Origin: Paenibacillus sp. PL2-23
GTDB taxonomy: Bacteria > Bacillota > Bacilli > Paenibacillales > Paenibacillaceae
Reading direction: 5' to 3'
NCBI RefSeq assembly: GCF_040834005.1
Contig: NZ_CP162129.1
Location: 1,469,501 to 1,533,500, forward strand
Length of the DNA stretch: 64,000 nucleotides
Part shown: one piece after another, positions 1 through 7,864 of the stretch
Numbering within the stretch: position 1 is the stretch's first letter
How the letters are laid out: the number at the start of each line of letters is the position of its first letter
The notes under the pieces: generated by a model
The model's input: only the letters and a program-made list of their open reading frames with translations
Databases searched by the model: none
Told to the model about the DNA's origin: nothing
Program-made: the position numbers and the translations under genes

Positions 1-1
1 G

Positions 2-2155
2 GACGTCCCGACGTTTACCCAGTTTTACAGTGAAGCCGAGCTCAGCGCGAAGCGTGAGGAATACGAGGAGATTTTGTCCGTTATTAATTTCTTCATTCAT
101 AAGATGCTGGAGCTCATGAAGGGACTGCCGCTTCTCATTCTCATTACGGACGAGAAGGGCTGTGTTCTGGAAATGGCGGGGGACGAGACGATCAAGAATA
201 TCATAAGCCAGTCGGGAATTGGCGTTGGCTTGATCTTCGACGAAGAGGAAGCGGGTACGAATAGTATTAATCTGGCGCTGGATCATCGAGAAGCATTCCA
301 GCTGATTGGAAGGGATCATTACTTCCATTTTCTAGAGGGAAGCGCCTGTTATTCCGTTCCGTTCCAATATACGGATGTGAGCAATCTGCTGGGCACGATT
401 ACGATTATGACCTCTTATGATCAGCACAATCCATTTCTGCTGGCCATGCTTTCCACGGTTGTCGACTCTATTGAGAGAGAGCTGCTGCTGAAGAAACAAA
501 ATCGCAGGCTGCATATTCTGAATCAGGTTGTCATTGAGACGACCCGCAATGGGATCATTATTACGGACAAGGACGGCAACATCACGGAATACAACCGGTT
601 CGCGGAGTACATCACGGATTTGAAACGGCAGGATGTGCTGCATAAGTCGATTGCGGAATTGAAGGTCAGTCAGTATATTGGCGAAGTGCTTCACAAGGGG
701 ATCGTCTACGAGGATATGGAGCTCAGCATCAAGCAAGGCAATCATGGCGAGAAGCTCGTATGCTTGTTCGACGCCTTCCCGATCCTGGACGAGAACAAGA
801 GAATTATGGGCGCATTCGCGCAGTTCCGTGATATTACGGAGCGCTCCAAGGTCGAGAAGCGGATTAACCATCTCGCTTATCACGACGACTTGACGGGACT
901 GCCGAACCGCCGCTACTTCGCGCGGCATCTGGATATGCTGCTGGACGGCTCAGCTGGCGATCAGCATCCGTTCGCCTTGCTGTTCCTTGACCTCGATAGC
1001 TTCAAGAAAATTAATGACAATCTGGGTCACAACAACGGTGACCTGCTGCTGAAGCTGGTAGCTGAACGTCTGCTGCTGTGCATTCAATCCTCCAAGCATA
1101 TTATTTCGCGGATGGGCGGAGACGAGTTTACGATTTTGCTGAAGGAGCTGAGAAGCCAGACCGAAGCGATTGAGATTGCGGAAAACGTCATCAAGGCGTT
1201 CGAAACTCCGTTTGTGGTGGATGATTACGAATTCTACATTACAGCGAGCATAGGCATCGCGTATTATCCACAGGACGGCAGAGACGCGGAGACATTAATG
1301 AAGCATGCCGACATTGCGATGTATCAGGCGAAGGACACCGGTAAAAACAACTATTCGATCTTCCGGGCTGCGAAGAGCAGCATCGGCATTGAGCAGCTGA
1401 CGCTGGAGAGCTCCATTCGCAAAGCGCTGCAGAACAACGAATTTCTGCTGCATTACCAGCCGCAGATTGACGTGGAGACAGGCAGAATTATCGGGACCGA
1501 GGCACTTATCCGCTGGAATCATCCAACTCTTGGACTTGTCTCGCCGGGCAAATTTATACCGATTGCGGAAGAAACGGGACTTATTGTCCCTATTGGCGAG
1601 TGGGTACTGAGAACCGCCTGCCAGCAGAATGTGGAATGGATTGCCAAGGGCATTCCGCCTATGAAGATTTCCGTGAATTTATCGACACGACAGTTTCTCA
1701 AACGTAATCTGGTCGAGACCGTACATAACATCGTGAAAGAGACGGGACTTGATCCAACTCTATTGGAGCTTGAAATTACGGAATCCATGACGATGGACGT
1801 TGATTTCGCTGTAGAGGTGCTGGGTGAATTCAAGAAGCTTGGCATACCGATCTGCATTGACGATTTCGGTACGGGCTACAGCAATCTGTATTACATGAAA
1901 CTGTTCTCTATTGACCGGCTCAAGATCGATCAGTCCTTTATTCGGGATATTATGACCGATTCGATTGACGCCGATATTGTCTCTACCATTATCGCCATGG
2001 CATACAACTTAGGGATCGACGTTATCGCAGAAGGCGTGGAGACTGAGGAACAGCTCACTTACTTGAAGCGGCTGAAGTGCCGCGAGGTGCAGGGCTACTA
2101 CTACTACAAGCCGCTGCCCGCAGAAGAGATTGAGCAGTTGTTACTAAGCCAATAG
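2..2155 (+). CDS. GAF-PAS-GGDEF-EAL cyclic-di-GMP turnover protein (5' end outside window)
   Basis: The reading frame is open from base 2 with no convincing start, so the N-terminus lies upstream of the window; a TTG at 74 is internal. Domain order in the visible 717 residues is a GAF-like module like those of AcoR-type activators (about 50-150), a PAS domain (about 175-285), GGDEF and EAL. The cyclase motif GGDEF is intact at visible residues 372-376. The phosphodiesterase motif EAL is at 500-502, with a downstream DDFGTGYSNL motif. Both enzymatic halves therefore look competent for making and degrading c-di-GMP. There are no obvious membrane segments in the visible part, so it is probably a cytosolic sensor. 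The next gene begins 27 bp after the stop on the same strand, so co-transcription with the TPP enzyme is possible. The ligand of the GAF/PAS part is unknown. Confidence 0.9.
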   Translation, partial: DVPTFTQFYSEAELSAKREEYEEILSVINFFIHKMLELMKGLPLLILITDEKGCVLEMAGDETIKNIISQSGIGVGLIFDEEEAGTNSINLALDHREAFQLIGRDHYFHFLEGSACYSVPFQYTDVSNLLGTITIMTSYDQHNPFLLAMLSTVVDSIERELLLKKQNRRLHILNQVVIETTRNGIIITDKDGNITEYNRFAEYITDLKRQDVLHKSIAELKVSQYIGEVLHKGIVYEDMELSIKQGNHGEKLVCLFDAFPILDENKRIMGAFAQFRDITERSKVEKRINHLAYHDDLTGLPNRRYFARHLDMLLDGSAGDQHPFALLFLDLDSFKKINDNLGHNNGDLLLKLVAERLLLCIQSSKHIISRMGGDEFTILLKELRSQTEAIEIAENVIKAFETPFVVDDYEFYITASIGIAYYPQDGRDAETLMKHADIAMYQAKDTGKNNYSIFRAAKSSIGIEQLTLESSIRKALQNNEFLLHYQPQIDVETGRIIGTEALIRWNHPTLGLVSPGKFIPIAEETGLIVPIGEWVLRTACQQNVEWIAKGIPPMKISVNLSTRQFLKRNLVETVHNIVKETGLDPTLLELEITESMTMDVDFAVEVLGEFKKLGIPICIDDFGTGYSNLYYMKLFSIDRLKIDQSFIRDIMTDSIDADIVSTIIAMAYNLGIDVIAEGVETEEQLTYLKRLKCREVQGYYYYKPLPAEEIEQLLLSQ

Positions 2156-2182
2156 GCAATCCATTTTCCAAGGAGACAATGA

Positions 2183-3826
2183 ATGAAGAAGAAGGTTTAT
2201 TCCATAATCGTTGATCATTTCAAGAGCTGGGGAGTTTCTCATGTCTTCGGCATTCCGGGCAAATCGATCTCCCCCCTCATGCTGGAGCTTGATCATCAGG
2301 AAATTCAATATGTGCTCGGCCGTCATGAGACGGGCTGCGGCTTTGAAGCATCGGGTTTTGCGCTGGGATCCAAGGGAATCGGCGTTGCGATAGGCACCTC
2401 GGGCCCAGGCGGCACCAATCTGATTACCGCTGCAGGACAAGCCAGAGAGTTCCAGCTCCCTGTACTCTTTATTACCGGCCAGCCTTCCATGTCCGACACG
2501 GGGCGCGCCTTGAGCCAGGACTCCAGCCCGTTCTGCACCGATCTCGTGAAGATGTTCGAGCCGGTCACGTCGTTCAGCGCAAGGATTGAGAGGGGAGACC
2601 TGCTTCCGCTTTATTTGCGGCACGCAATTGAGAAAGCTTATTTGGGCGAGAAGGGTCCTGTTCATCTCTGTATCCCGTTCGACGTGCTCATGGAGGAAAT
2701 CGAGGAATTCCATATTCCGCTGCCGACCTACGCTTCCCCGGTAATAGCTCGTGACGTCGACCGCGTGGTGGAGCTGCTGAATGGAGCAGAGCGTCCTGTC
2801 CTCTTCCTGGGCAAGGGCGCCATTATGGCGGAGGCGTTCGAAGAAATCCGCACCATTGCCGAGCATTGGCGTATTCCCATTGTTACGGCGCCAGGGGGCA
2901 AAAGCGCTGTCTCCACAAGCCATCCCTTGTATCTGGGCGGCTACGGACTGGGCGGCTCCAAGCATGCTATGGATTATATGGTATCAGGCATTGATCTGAT
3001 GGTCGTTATTGGAAGCAAGCTGTGCGACATGTCATTGTCGGGCTACACAGTGAAGATGATGCCGAAGGATATGATTCAATTCGAATATGATATTACCTTC
3101 GCCGGCAAGTCGGTCGCGGTACCGACAGAGATCGTGCTTGGAGATTTGAAGGCCAATCTCCAGCAGGTTATTGGAGCCGCAGGCGCAAGCAGACGCGAGT
3201 CGGAATACGAGCTGCTCCCGCCAGCCGCCTTCCAGGCTGACAACAACCGGGACCGGATGCTGGCCGCTGGAGATGCGTTCCGCGCGCTTCGAGCTGCGCT
3301 GCCGGATGACACGATGCTGTTCAGCGATGCGGGCAGTCACTCCTTCTACGCGGTGCAGCATCTGGATATGCCGGAGCCAGGCACCTTCTTCTTCGACGAA
3401 GTGTTTATCGCGATGGGCGCCGCAATCGGTTATTCCATTGGCGCGAAGATTGCGTGTCCTGATCGTCCAGTTGTATGTATTACTGGCGATGGCTGCTTGC
3501 TTATGCATGGCACAGAAATTTCTACCGCAGTGAATCACGGAGCGCCTGTCATCTTCTTCGTTCTGAATAACGGTCGTCTGGATATGGTAGACAAAGGCAT
3601 GTCCTACAATACGGGACGTTCGGTAGGAGCGGTCTACGAGCATCCTCTTGACGCCAGCGGGTTCGGGACATCCATGGGTGCGAAGGCCCATCGCTGCTGG
3701 ACGACGGCGGATATTGTGAACGGCGTGAATGAAGCGCTTCAGTCTAAGGTTGCAACGGTCATTGAGGTTATGGTGGACCCGCAGGAAATTCCGCCAATTC
3801 TGACACGATTGCTGAGCATGGACTAA
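2183..3826 (+). CDS. Thiamine-pyrophosphate-dependent acetolactate-synthase-like enzyme
   Basis: This 547-residue protein has the full TPP-enzyme architecture: an N-terminal PYR domain with the activating glutamate in RHET (E49), a central TPP_enzyme_M domain, and a C-terminal PP domain with GDGCLLMHG near residue 435 leading to the LNNGRLDMV end of the TPP/Mg motif. Overall it resembles acetolactate synthase large subunits, 2-oxoacid decarboxylases and benzaldehyde-lyase-like enzymes. No small regulatory subunit follows, so I would not call it the biosynthetic ilvB. The start has an AAGGAGA box 5 bp upstream. It is followed within 25 bp by a carboxymuconolactone-decarboxylase-like gene, suggesting a two-step catabolic or detoxifying pair. 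The substrate cannot be deduced. Confidence 0.85.
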   Translation: MKKKVYSIIVDHFKSWGVSHVFGIPGKSISPLMLELDHQEIQYVLGRHETGCGFEASGFALGSKGIGVAIGTSGPGGTNLITAAGQAREFQLPVLFITGQPSMSDTGRALSQDSSPFCTDLVKMFEPVTSFSARIERGDLLPLYLRHAIEKAYLGEKGPVHLCIPFDVLMEEIEEFHIPLPTYASPVIARDVDRVVELLNGAERPVLFLGKGAIMAEAFEEIRTIAEHWRIPIVTAPGGKSAVSTSHPLYLGGYGLGGSKHAMDYMVSGIDLMVVIGSKLCDMSLSGYTVKMMPKDMIQFEYDITFAGKSVAVPTEIVLGDLKANLQQVIGAAGASRRESEYELLPPAAFQADNNRDRMLAAGDAFRALRAALPDDTMLFSDAGSHSFYAVQHLDMPEPGTFFFDEVFIAMGAAIGYSIGAKIACPDRPVVCITGDGCLLMHGTEISTAVNHGAPVIFFVLNNGRLDMVDKGMSYNTGRSVGAVYEHPLDASGFGTSMGAKAHRCWTTADIVNGVNEALQSKVATVIEVMVDPQEIPPILTRLLSMD

Positions 3827-3849
3827 TTTCATTGGGGGAGGGTATGTTG

Positions 3850-4233
3850 ATGGATTCCAATGCGTACGCCAAGGGGATTGAGATGTTGGAGAGAATGGTC
3901 AGCCCTGAAATCGTGGAGCAGACGATTAACAAGGTAGCCAAGTTCAGTCCCGACTTCGCCCAATTAATTGTAGAGTTTCCATACGGCTCTATCTATTCGC
4001 GTCCCGGTCTGGATATGAAGCAACGAGCGCTAGTCGCAATTACCTCTCTCATTACACAAGGCGCGTTTGGTCAACTGGATTTCCACGTACATGCCGGACT
4101 TAACGCGGGGCTAACGCCGAATGAATTAATTGAGGCCGTCATGAACTGCGTGCCTTATACCGGCTTCCCGAAAGCAATCAGCGGGTTATTCGTTATTATG
4201 CAGGTGCTGGAGGCCCGCGGAGTAACCTCATAG
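3850..4233 (+). CDS. Carboxymuconolactone decarboxylase family protein
   Basis: The small all-alpha protein of about 127 residues has the CMD/AhpD-like signature: an HVHAGLNAGLTPNELIEAVM segment and then a YTGFPKA segment, as in PcaC-type gamma-carboxymuconolactone decarboxylases. It lacks the CxxC pair of AhpD peroxidase partners, so a redox role is less likely. A GGGGGAGG box lies 8 bp before the ATG at 3850. In-frame TTG 3832 and ATG 3844 are too close to or inside that box. It follows the TPP enzyme by about 23 bp and precedes a terminator, so it is probably the last gene of that operon. No protocatechuate-pathway genes are nearby, so the real substrate is unknown. Confidence 0.8.
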   Translation: MDSNAYAKGIEMLERMVSPEIVEQTINKVAKFSPDFAQLIVEFPYGSIYSRPGLDMKQRALVAITSLITQGAFGQLDFHVHAGLNAGLTPNELIEAVMNCVPYTGFPKAISGLFVIMQVLEARGVTS

Positions 4234-4270
4234 TGCTTACAGGCATTATTTTGTTTTTGTATATCCAACC

Positions 4271-4313
4271 AGCCTTGCCGTTGCGCTATAGTCGCCGCTG
4301 CAAGGCTTTTTTT
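4271..4313 (+). terminator. Rho-independent terminator after the TPP-enzyme/CMD operon
   Basis: The stem AGCCTTGC (4271-4278) pairs with GCAAGGCT (4300-4307), followed directly by a run of seven T. It lies 38 bp after the CMD stop. Confidence 0.85.
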
Positions 4314-4386
4314 GGCACGTCTATTTGCTCCCAACCGCCCCTCTCAGCACATTGAGACGTTTGTGGCACGTTTATTTGCTTTCTCA
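4314..4386. repeat. Two diverged copies of the 51-bp GGCACGTCTATTT repeat family
   Basis: GGCACGTCTATTTGCTC starts at 4314 and the diverged GGCACGTTTATTTGCT starts at 4365, exactly 51 bp later. The same core with the same 51-bp spacing makes up the array at 39.28-39.71 kb. The second copy is preceded by GAGACGT, which gives the same AGACGT...ACGT inverted arms as the array. This is a dispersed intergenic repeat wedged between a terminator and the htpG promoter. Confidence 0.7.
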
Positions 4387-4418
4387 TGCGCCCAGCCGCG
4401 TCTTCCCGATGGGATAGG

Positions 4419-4448
4419 TTGACATGAAATTTGCAGGTATGGTATATA
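4419..4448 (+). promoter_or_regulatory. Sigma-A promoter of htpG
   Basis: A perfect -35 TTGACA (4419-4424) is followed after 18 bp by TATATA (4443-4448). The CIRCE operator begins 11 bp after the -10, so it would cover the transcription start. Confidence 0.75.
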
Positions 4449-4458
4449 AAGAGAAGGG

Positions 4459-4485
4459 TTAGCACTCAGTTGAGTGGAGTGCTAA
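4459..4485 (+). promoter_or_regulatory. CIRCE operator (HrcA binding site)
   Basis: A perfect match to the consensus TTAGCACTC-N9-GAGTGCTAA: arms at 4459-4467 and 4477-4485 around a 9-bp spacer. The operator sits between the promoter and the htpG ribosome-binding site, the normal place for HrcA repression that is relieved on heat shock. HrcA itself is not in the window. Confidence 0.95.
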
Positions 4486-4545
4486 CATCTTGGGCATTTT
4501 GAACAAAATTTTGATCAAATAAGAAGCAAAGGGGAGAGCCTGTCC

Positions 4546-6423
4546 ATGGCTAAGAAGCAATTCCAAGCGGAATCGAAACGATTGCTGGAGATGATGATTA
4601 ACTCCATCTATACCCAGAAGGAAATTTTTTTGAGAGAGCTGATCTCCAATGCGAGCGACGCCATCGACAAAATTTATTATAAAGCGCTGACGGATGATGG
4701 ACTGGTCTTTAACAAAGAGGATTATTACATCAAGGTAACCGCGGACAAAGAGGGCCGGACACTGACGATTGCCGATACAGGCATCGGCATGACGGCAGAA
4801 GAGCTGGAGAACAATCTGGGCGTTATCGCGAAGAGCGGCTCGCTGGCCTTCAAGAAGGAGAATGAAGCCAAGGATGGCCACAACATTATTGGTCAATTCG
4901 GCGTAGGCTTCTATTCCGCGTTTATGGTTGCTGACGAATTGATTGTGACAAGCAAGGCGCTGGGAAGCGAAGAGGCCTATCGCTGGACCTCGACAGGAGC
5001 AGATGGCTACACGATTACACCTGCGGAGAAGGATAGCGTAGGAACGGAAATCGTGATGAAGATCAAGGAGAATACAGAGGACGAGCAGTATGATGAGTTC
5101 CTGGAGCCTTACCGTCTGAAGGCTATTATCAAAAAGTATTCCGACTTCATCCGTTATCCCATTAAGATGGATATGAAGAGCCAGAAGCCGGTGGAAGGCA
5201 GCGAGGAGCTGGAAGAGGTTGTTGAGGAGCAGACGCTGAACAGCATGGTGCCGATCTGGCGCCGCAACAAAAACGAGCTGACGGAAAACGATTATATCGC
5301 CTTCTACAGCGAGAAGCGTTATGGCTTCGACAAGCCGCTCAAGCATCAGCATATTAGCGCAGACGGTGCGGTTGTCTACAACGCCATTCTGTACATTCCG
5401 GAGAGCGCGCCTTTCGATTACTACACGAAGGAATACGCCAAGGGCCTGGAGCTGTATTCCAACGGCGTTCTGATAATGGAGAAATGCGCGGATCTCCTGC
5501 CGGACTACTACAGCTTTGTCAAAGGCATGGTGGATTCCGAGGATTTGTCGCTCAATATCTCCCGCGAGCTGCTGCAGCATGATCGTCAGCTGAAGCTGAT
5601 CGCCAAGAACATTAAAAACAAAATTAAAGGCATGCTGCAGTCCATGCTTAAGGACGACCGTGACAACTACGAGAAGTTCTACAAGGTCTTCGGCCGTCAG
5701 CTGAAGTTCGGCGTGTACAACGATTACGGCATGAACAAAGGCGATCTGCAGGAGCTGCTGCTCTTCACTTCCTCCAAGGAGAAGAAGCTTGTCAGCTTGG
5801 ACGAATACATTGCCCGGATGCCGGAGGATCAGAAGTATATTTATTATGCTTCTGGCGATTCCATCGACCGAATCGAGAAGCTTCCGCAAATCGAGCTGGT
5901 GCTGGATAAGGGTTATGAAATCTTGTATTTCACCGACGACATCGACGAGTTTGCGATCAAGATGATCATGAACTACAAGGAGAAGGAATTCAAATCGGTA
6001 TCCAGCGGAGACCTCGGTATTGAACAGGATGCCGAAGAGAAAGAGGCAGAGTCGGAGGAGAACGACAACAAGGCTCTGTTCGAGGCGATGCAGGAGCTGC
6101 TTAGCGGCAAGGTGAAGGCGGTTAAGGCCTCCAAGCGACTGAAGAGCCATCCGGTATGTCTAAGCGCTGAAGGCGATCTCTCGATCGAGATGGAAAAAAT
6201 ATTGAAGGCCATGCCAGACAGCGGCGATATCAAGGCTGACAAGGTGCTCGAGATCAATGTGGGCCACGATGTGTTCCAATCCTTGAAGAGAACGTTCGAG
6301 GGCGACAAGGAGAAGTTCAATCTGTACACGCAGCTGCTTTATAATCAAGCGCTGCTGATCGAAGGGCTGACCATTCAGGACCCTGTTGAATTTACAAACG
6401 ATATCTGTAAGGTTATGGTGTAG
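4546..6423 (+). CDS. htpG: Hsp90-family molecular chaperone HtpG
   Basis: At 625 residues it is the usual length for bacterial Hsp90. The N-terminal GHKL ATPase has the expected features: NASDAIDK (Mg/ATP-binding asparagine), DTGIGMT and [11 protein letters not shown]. The middle and C-terminal dimerisation domains follow, including [12 protein letters not shown]. It is a cytosolic ATP-dependent chaperone acting late on client proteins. The ATG at 4546 follows AGGGGAG by 9 bp. It is monocistronic as far as can be seen, with its own sigma-A promoter and a perfect CIRCE box directly upstream, implying HrcA control. That differs from B. subtilis, where htpG is outside the HrcA regulon. Confidence 0.97.
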   Translation: MAKKQFQAESKRLLEMMINSIYTQKEIFLRELISNASDAIDKIYYKALTDDGLVFNKEDYYIKVTADKEGRTLTIADTGIGMTAEELENNLGVIAKSGSLAFKKENEAKDGHNIIGQFGVGFYSAFMVADELIVTSKALGSEEAYRWTSTGADGYTITPAEKDSVGTEIVMKIKENTEDEQYDEFLEPYRLKAIIKKYSDFIRYPIKMDMKSQKPVEGSEELEEVVEEQTLNSMVPIWRRNKNELTENDYIAFYSEKRYGFDKPLKHQHISADGAVVYNAILYIPESAPFDYYTKEYAKGLELYSNGVLIMEKCADLLPDYYSFVKGMVDSEDLSLNISRELLQHDRQLKLIAKNIKNKIKGMLQSMLKDDRDNYEKFYKVFGRQLKFGVYNDYGMNKGDLQELLLFTSSKEKKLVSLDEYIARMPEDQKYIYYASGDSIDRIEKLPQIELVLDKGYEILYFTDDIDEFAIKMIMNYKEKEFKSVSSGDLGIEQDAEEKEAESEENDNKALFEAMQELLSGKVKAVKASKRLKSHPVCLSAEGDLSIEMEKILKAMPDSGDIKADKVLEINVGHDVFQSLKRTFEGDKEKFNLYTQLLYNQALLIEGLTIQDPVEFTNDICKVMV

Positions 6424-6442
6424 CCTCAGACCCCAATAGAAG

Positions 6443-6471
6443 CCCCGTCATCGCAGGAAGCGGTGACGGGA
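6443..6471. terminator. Hairpin between convergent htpG and CBS gene
   Basis: CCCGTCA (6444-6450) pairs with TGACGGG (6464-6470) in the gap between two convergent genes. The T tract is weak on both strands, so termination is probable but not certain. Confidence 0.5.
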
Positions 6472-6500
6472 CTCTCTGTTTCATGCTGCTCCGTTATACG

Positions 6501-6956
6501 TTATTGCAGGAGGGTAGGCTGCTCATGCTCGGAAATTTCGCTTAACGCTTGTCCGGCGTCCCTGCCAGTCGTTCTGCCGAGCGCAAGGTCGCCAAGCGAG
6601 ATGACGCCAACCAGCTTCCCGTTGTCGACAACCGGCAGACGGCGAATTTGATTAGCGGCCATAATGTCGGCTGCTTCCTCGGCATCGGTTGTGGAGGATA
6701 CCGTCACAATCGCTTCGCTCATAACTTCGCTTACCGCGCAGGAGCCCGGCTGCTTGCGGGCATAGCCGCGCACAACCAAATCCCGGTCGGTAATCGCGCC
6801 AATCAGCTTGGTTGCGTCATTCGTCTCCACAACGGGAACAAAACCGATGTCGTGCTCGGCCATCAATACGGCTGCCTCATACACATTGTCTTGCAAAGTG
6901 ACTGTCTGGCAATGAGTGGACATTAAATCCTTGACCTGTTTCAATTCCGTCAGCAT
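6501..6956 (-). CDS. Tandem CBS-domain protein
   Basis: The 151-residue protein consists of two CBS motifs (about 8-64 and 74-128) of the VKDLMSTHCQTV...GAITDRDLV and VSEVMSEAIVTV...LVGVISLGDLA type, with a short C-terminal tail. Stand-alone CBS pairs bind adenosyl ligands such as AMP, ATP or SAM, and in Bacillota often belong to the general-stress set. No enzyme domain is attached. It is convergent with htpG. The ATG at 6956 has AAAGG abutting it; an in-frame ATG at 6923 has a better-spaced AAGGA, but starting there would cut into the first CBS strand, so 6956 is kept. Confidence 0.85.
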   Translation of the reverse strand: MLTELKQVKDLMSTHCQTVTLQDNVYEAAVLMAEHDIGFVPVVETNDATKLIGAITDRDLVVRGYARKQPGSCAVSEVMSEAIVTVSSTTDAEEAADIMAANQIRRLPVVDNGKLVGVISLGDLALGRTTGRDAGQALSEISEHEQPTLLQ

Positions 6957-7062
6957 CCTTTCATTACGTAACTTGCAGGCGCTATTCCCAATTTCTAGGG
7001 ACAGCCCAACTCGCTTAGGATGCTACTAGACTGCTACTGCTATTCGCTGACAGGAGGTACGA

Positions 7063-7125
7063 TTGACCAAGGCGCTGTTTCTCGTTATTGTTAAGGAACG
7101 CAAGAAACAAGAAACGACAGAATGA
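7063..7125 (+). CDS. Possible 20-codon ORF upstream of the HAD hydrolase
   Basis: A TTG at 7063 sits 5 bp after a perfect AGGAGG (7052-7057) and opens a 20-codon frame, MTKALFLVIVKERKKQETTE, ending at 7125. Its stop lies inside the GAAGG region that precedes the HAD start at 7142. The ribosome-binding site is better than that of the HAD gene itself, so translational coupling is conceivable. The peptide has a short hydrophobic stretch and a charged tail. Too short to judge by composition; it could be chance. Confidence 0.3.
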   Translation: MTKALFLVIVKERKKQETTE

Positions 7126-7141
7126 AGGATGACGGTTAAAA

Positions 7142-7864
7142 ATGGCGAATCAGGCTCGCAAGGCGATTTTTTTTGATGTGGATGATACGTTATACGATCA
7201 TATGGCTCCGTTCCGCAAGGCGGTATGGAGCTGGATACCCCAGGGGGAGCGTGCGGCCTTCCCGTTCGAGCAGGCGTATCACCGCCTTCGCTATTATAGC
7301 GATATGCTGTCGCTGAAGCTGGGCGGAGCGGGTGTGATGGGAGACGAGCTGGCCAGCGGCATGCGGCGTGAGCGGTTCAAGCTGACGCTGGAGGAATTCG
7401 GCGTGGCAGTGAGCGCGGAGGAAGCGGAGGAGATACAAGCCGCCTATCTGGCCTGCCAATTCGATATAGACATGTTCCCTGGAGCAAGGGAGCTGCTGAC
7501 CCAGTTGCAGGAGAATGGCTGTATAGTGGGCTTAATCACGAACGGAGCAGAGGAGCATCAGCGCCAAAAAATTGAAGCCATGGGGCTGCACAAGCTTCTG
7601 CCGGAGGACAGAATCTTTATATCAGGCGCGGCAGGATGGGACAAGCCGGACCCTAGGCTGTTCCGTCATGTGAACGAGCTGACAGGAACGCTTCCGGGCA
7701 GCTCGCTATATATCGGAGATTCGTGGCGCAACGACGTCATCGGCGCGCTGAGCGCCGAATGGTCGGTTATCTGGTTTAATCACCGCGGCGCGGCTCCCGA
7801 GTCGGAGCACGAGCCGCAGCATGTGGCGATATGCTATGACGAGCTGATGAGGCTCATCCTTTAA
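7142..7864 (+). CDS. HAD-superfamily hydrolase (YfnB / nucleotidase-like)
   Basis: The 240-residue HAD phosphatase has all four motifs: FFDVDDTLYD (nucleophile D12 and acid D14), LITNGA (motif II), the DKPDP lysine (motif III), and GDSWRNDV (motif IV). A helical cap sits between motifs I and II (type C1). Proteins of this shape hydrolyse phosphate from nucleoside monophosphates or small sugar phosphates; the substrate is not deducible here. The ATG has only a weak GAAGG at 12-16 bp. The 3' end overlaps the convergent LAL-regulator gene by 11 bp. Confidence 0.85.
   Translation: MANQARKAIFFDVDDTLYDHMAPFRKAVWSWIPQGERAAFPFEQAYHRLRYYSDMLSLKLGGAGVMGDELASGMRRERFKLTLEEFGVAVSAEEAEEIQAAYLACQFDIDMFPGARELLTQLQENGCIVGLITNGAEEHQRQKIEAMGLHKLLPEDRIFISGAAGWDKPDPRLFRHVNELTGTLPGSSLYIGDSWRNDVIGALSAEWSVIWFNHRGAAPESEHEPQHVAICYDELMRLIL

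Noticed and set aside
4459..6150. 563-residue minus-strand frame opposite htpG
   Set aside because: It is antisense to a certain htpG gene, low-complexity in composition, and has no homology pattern or start signal.
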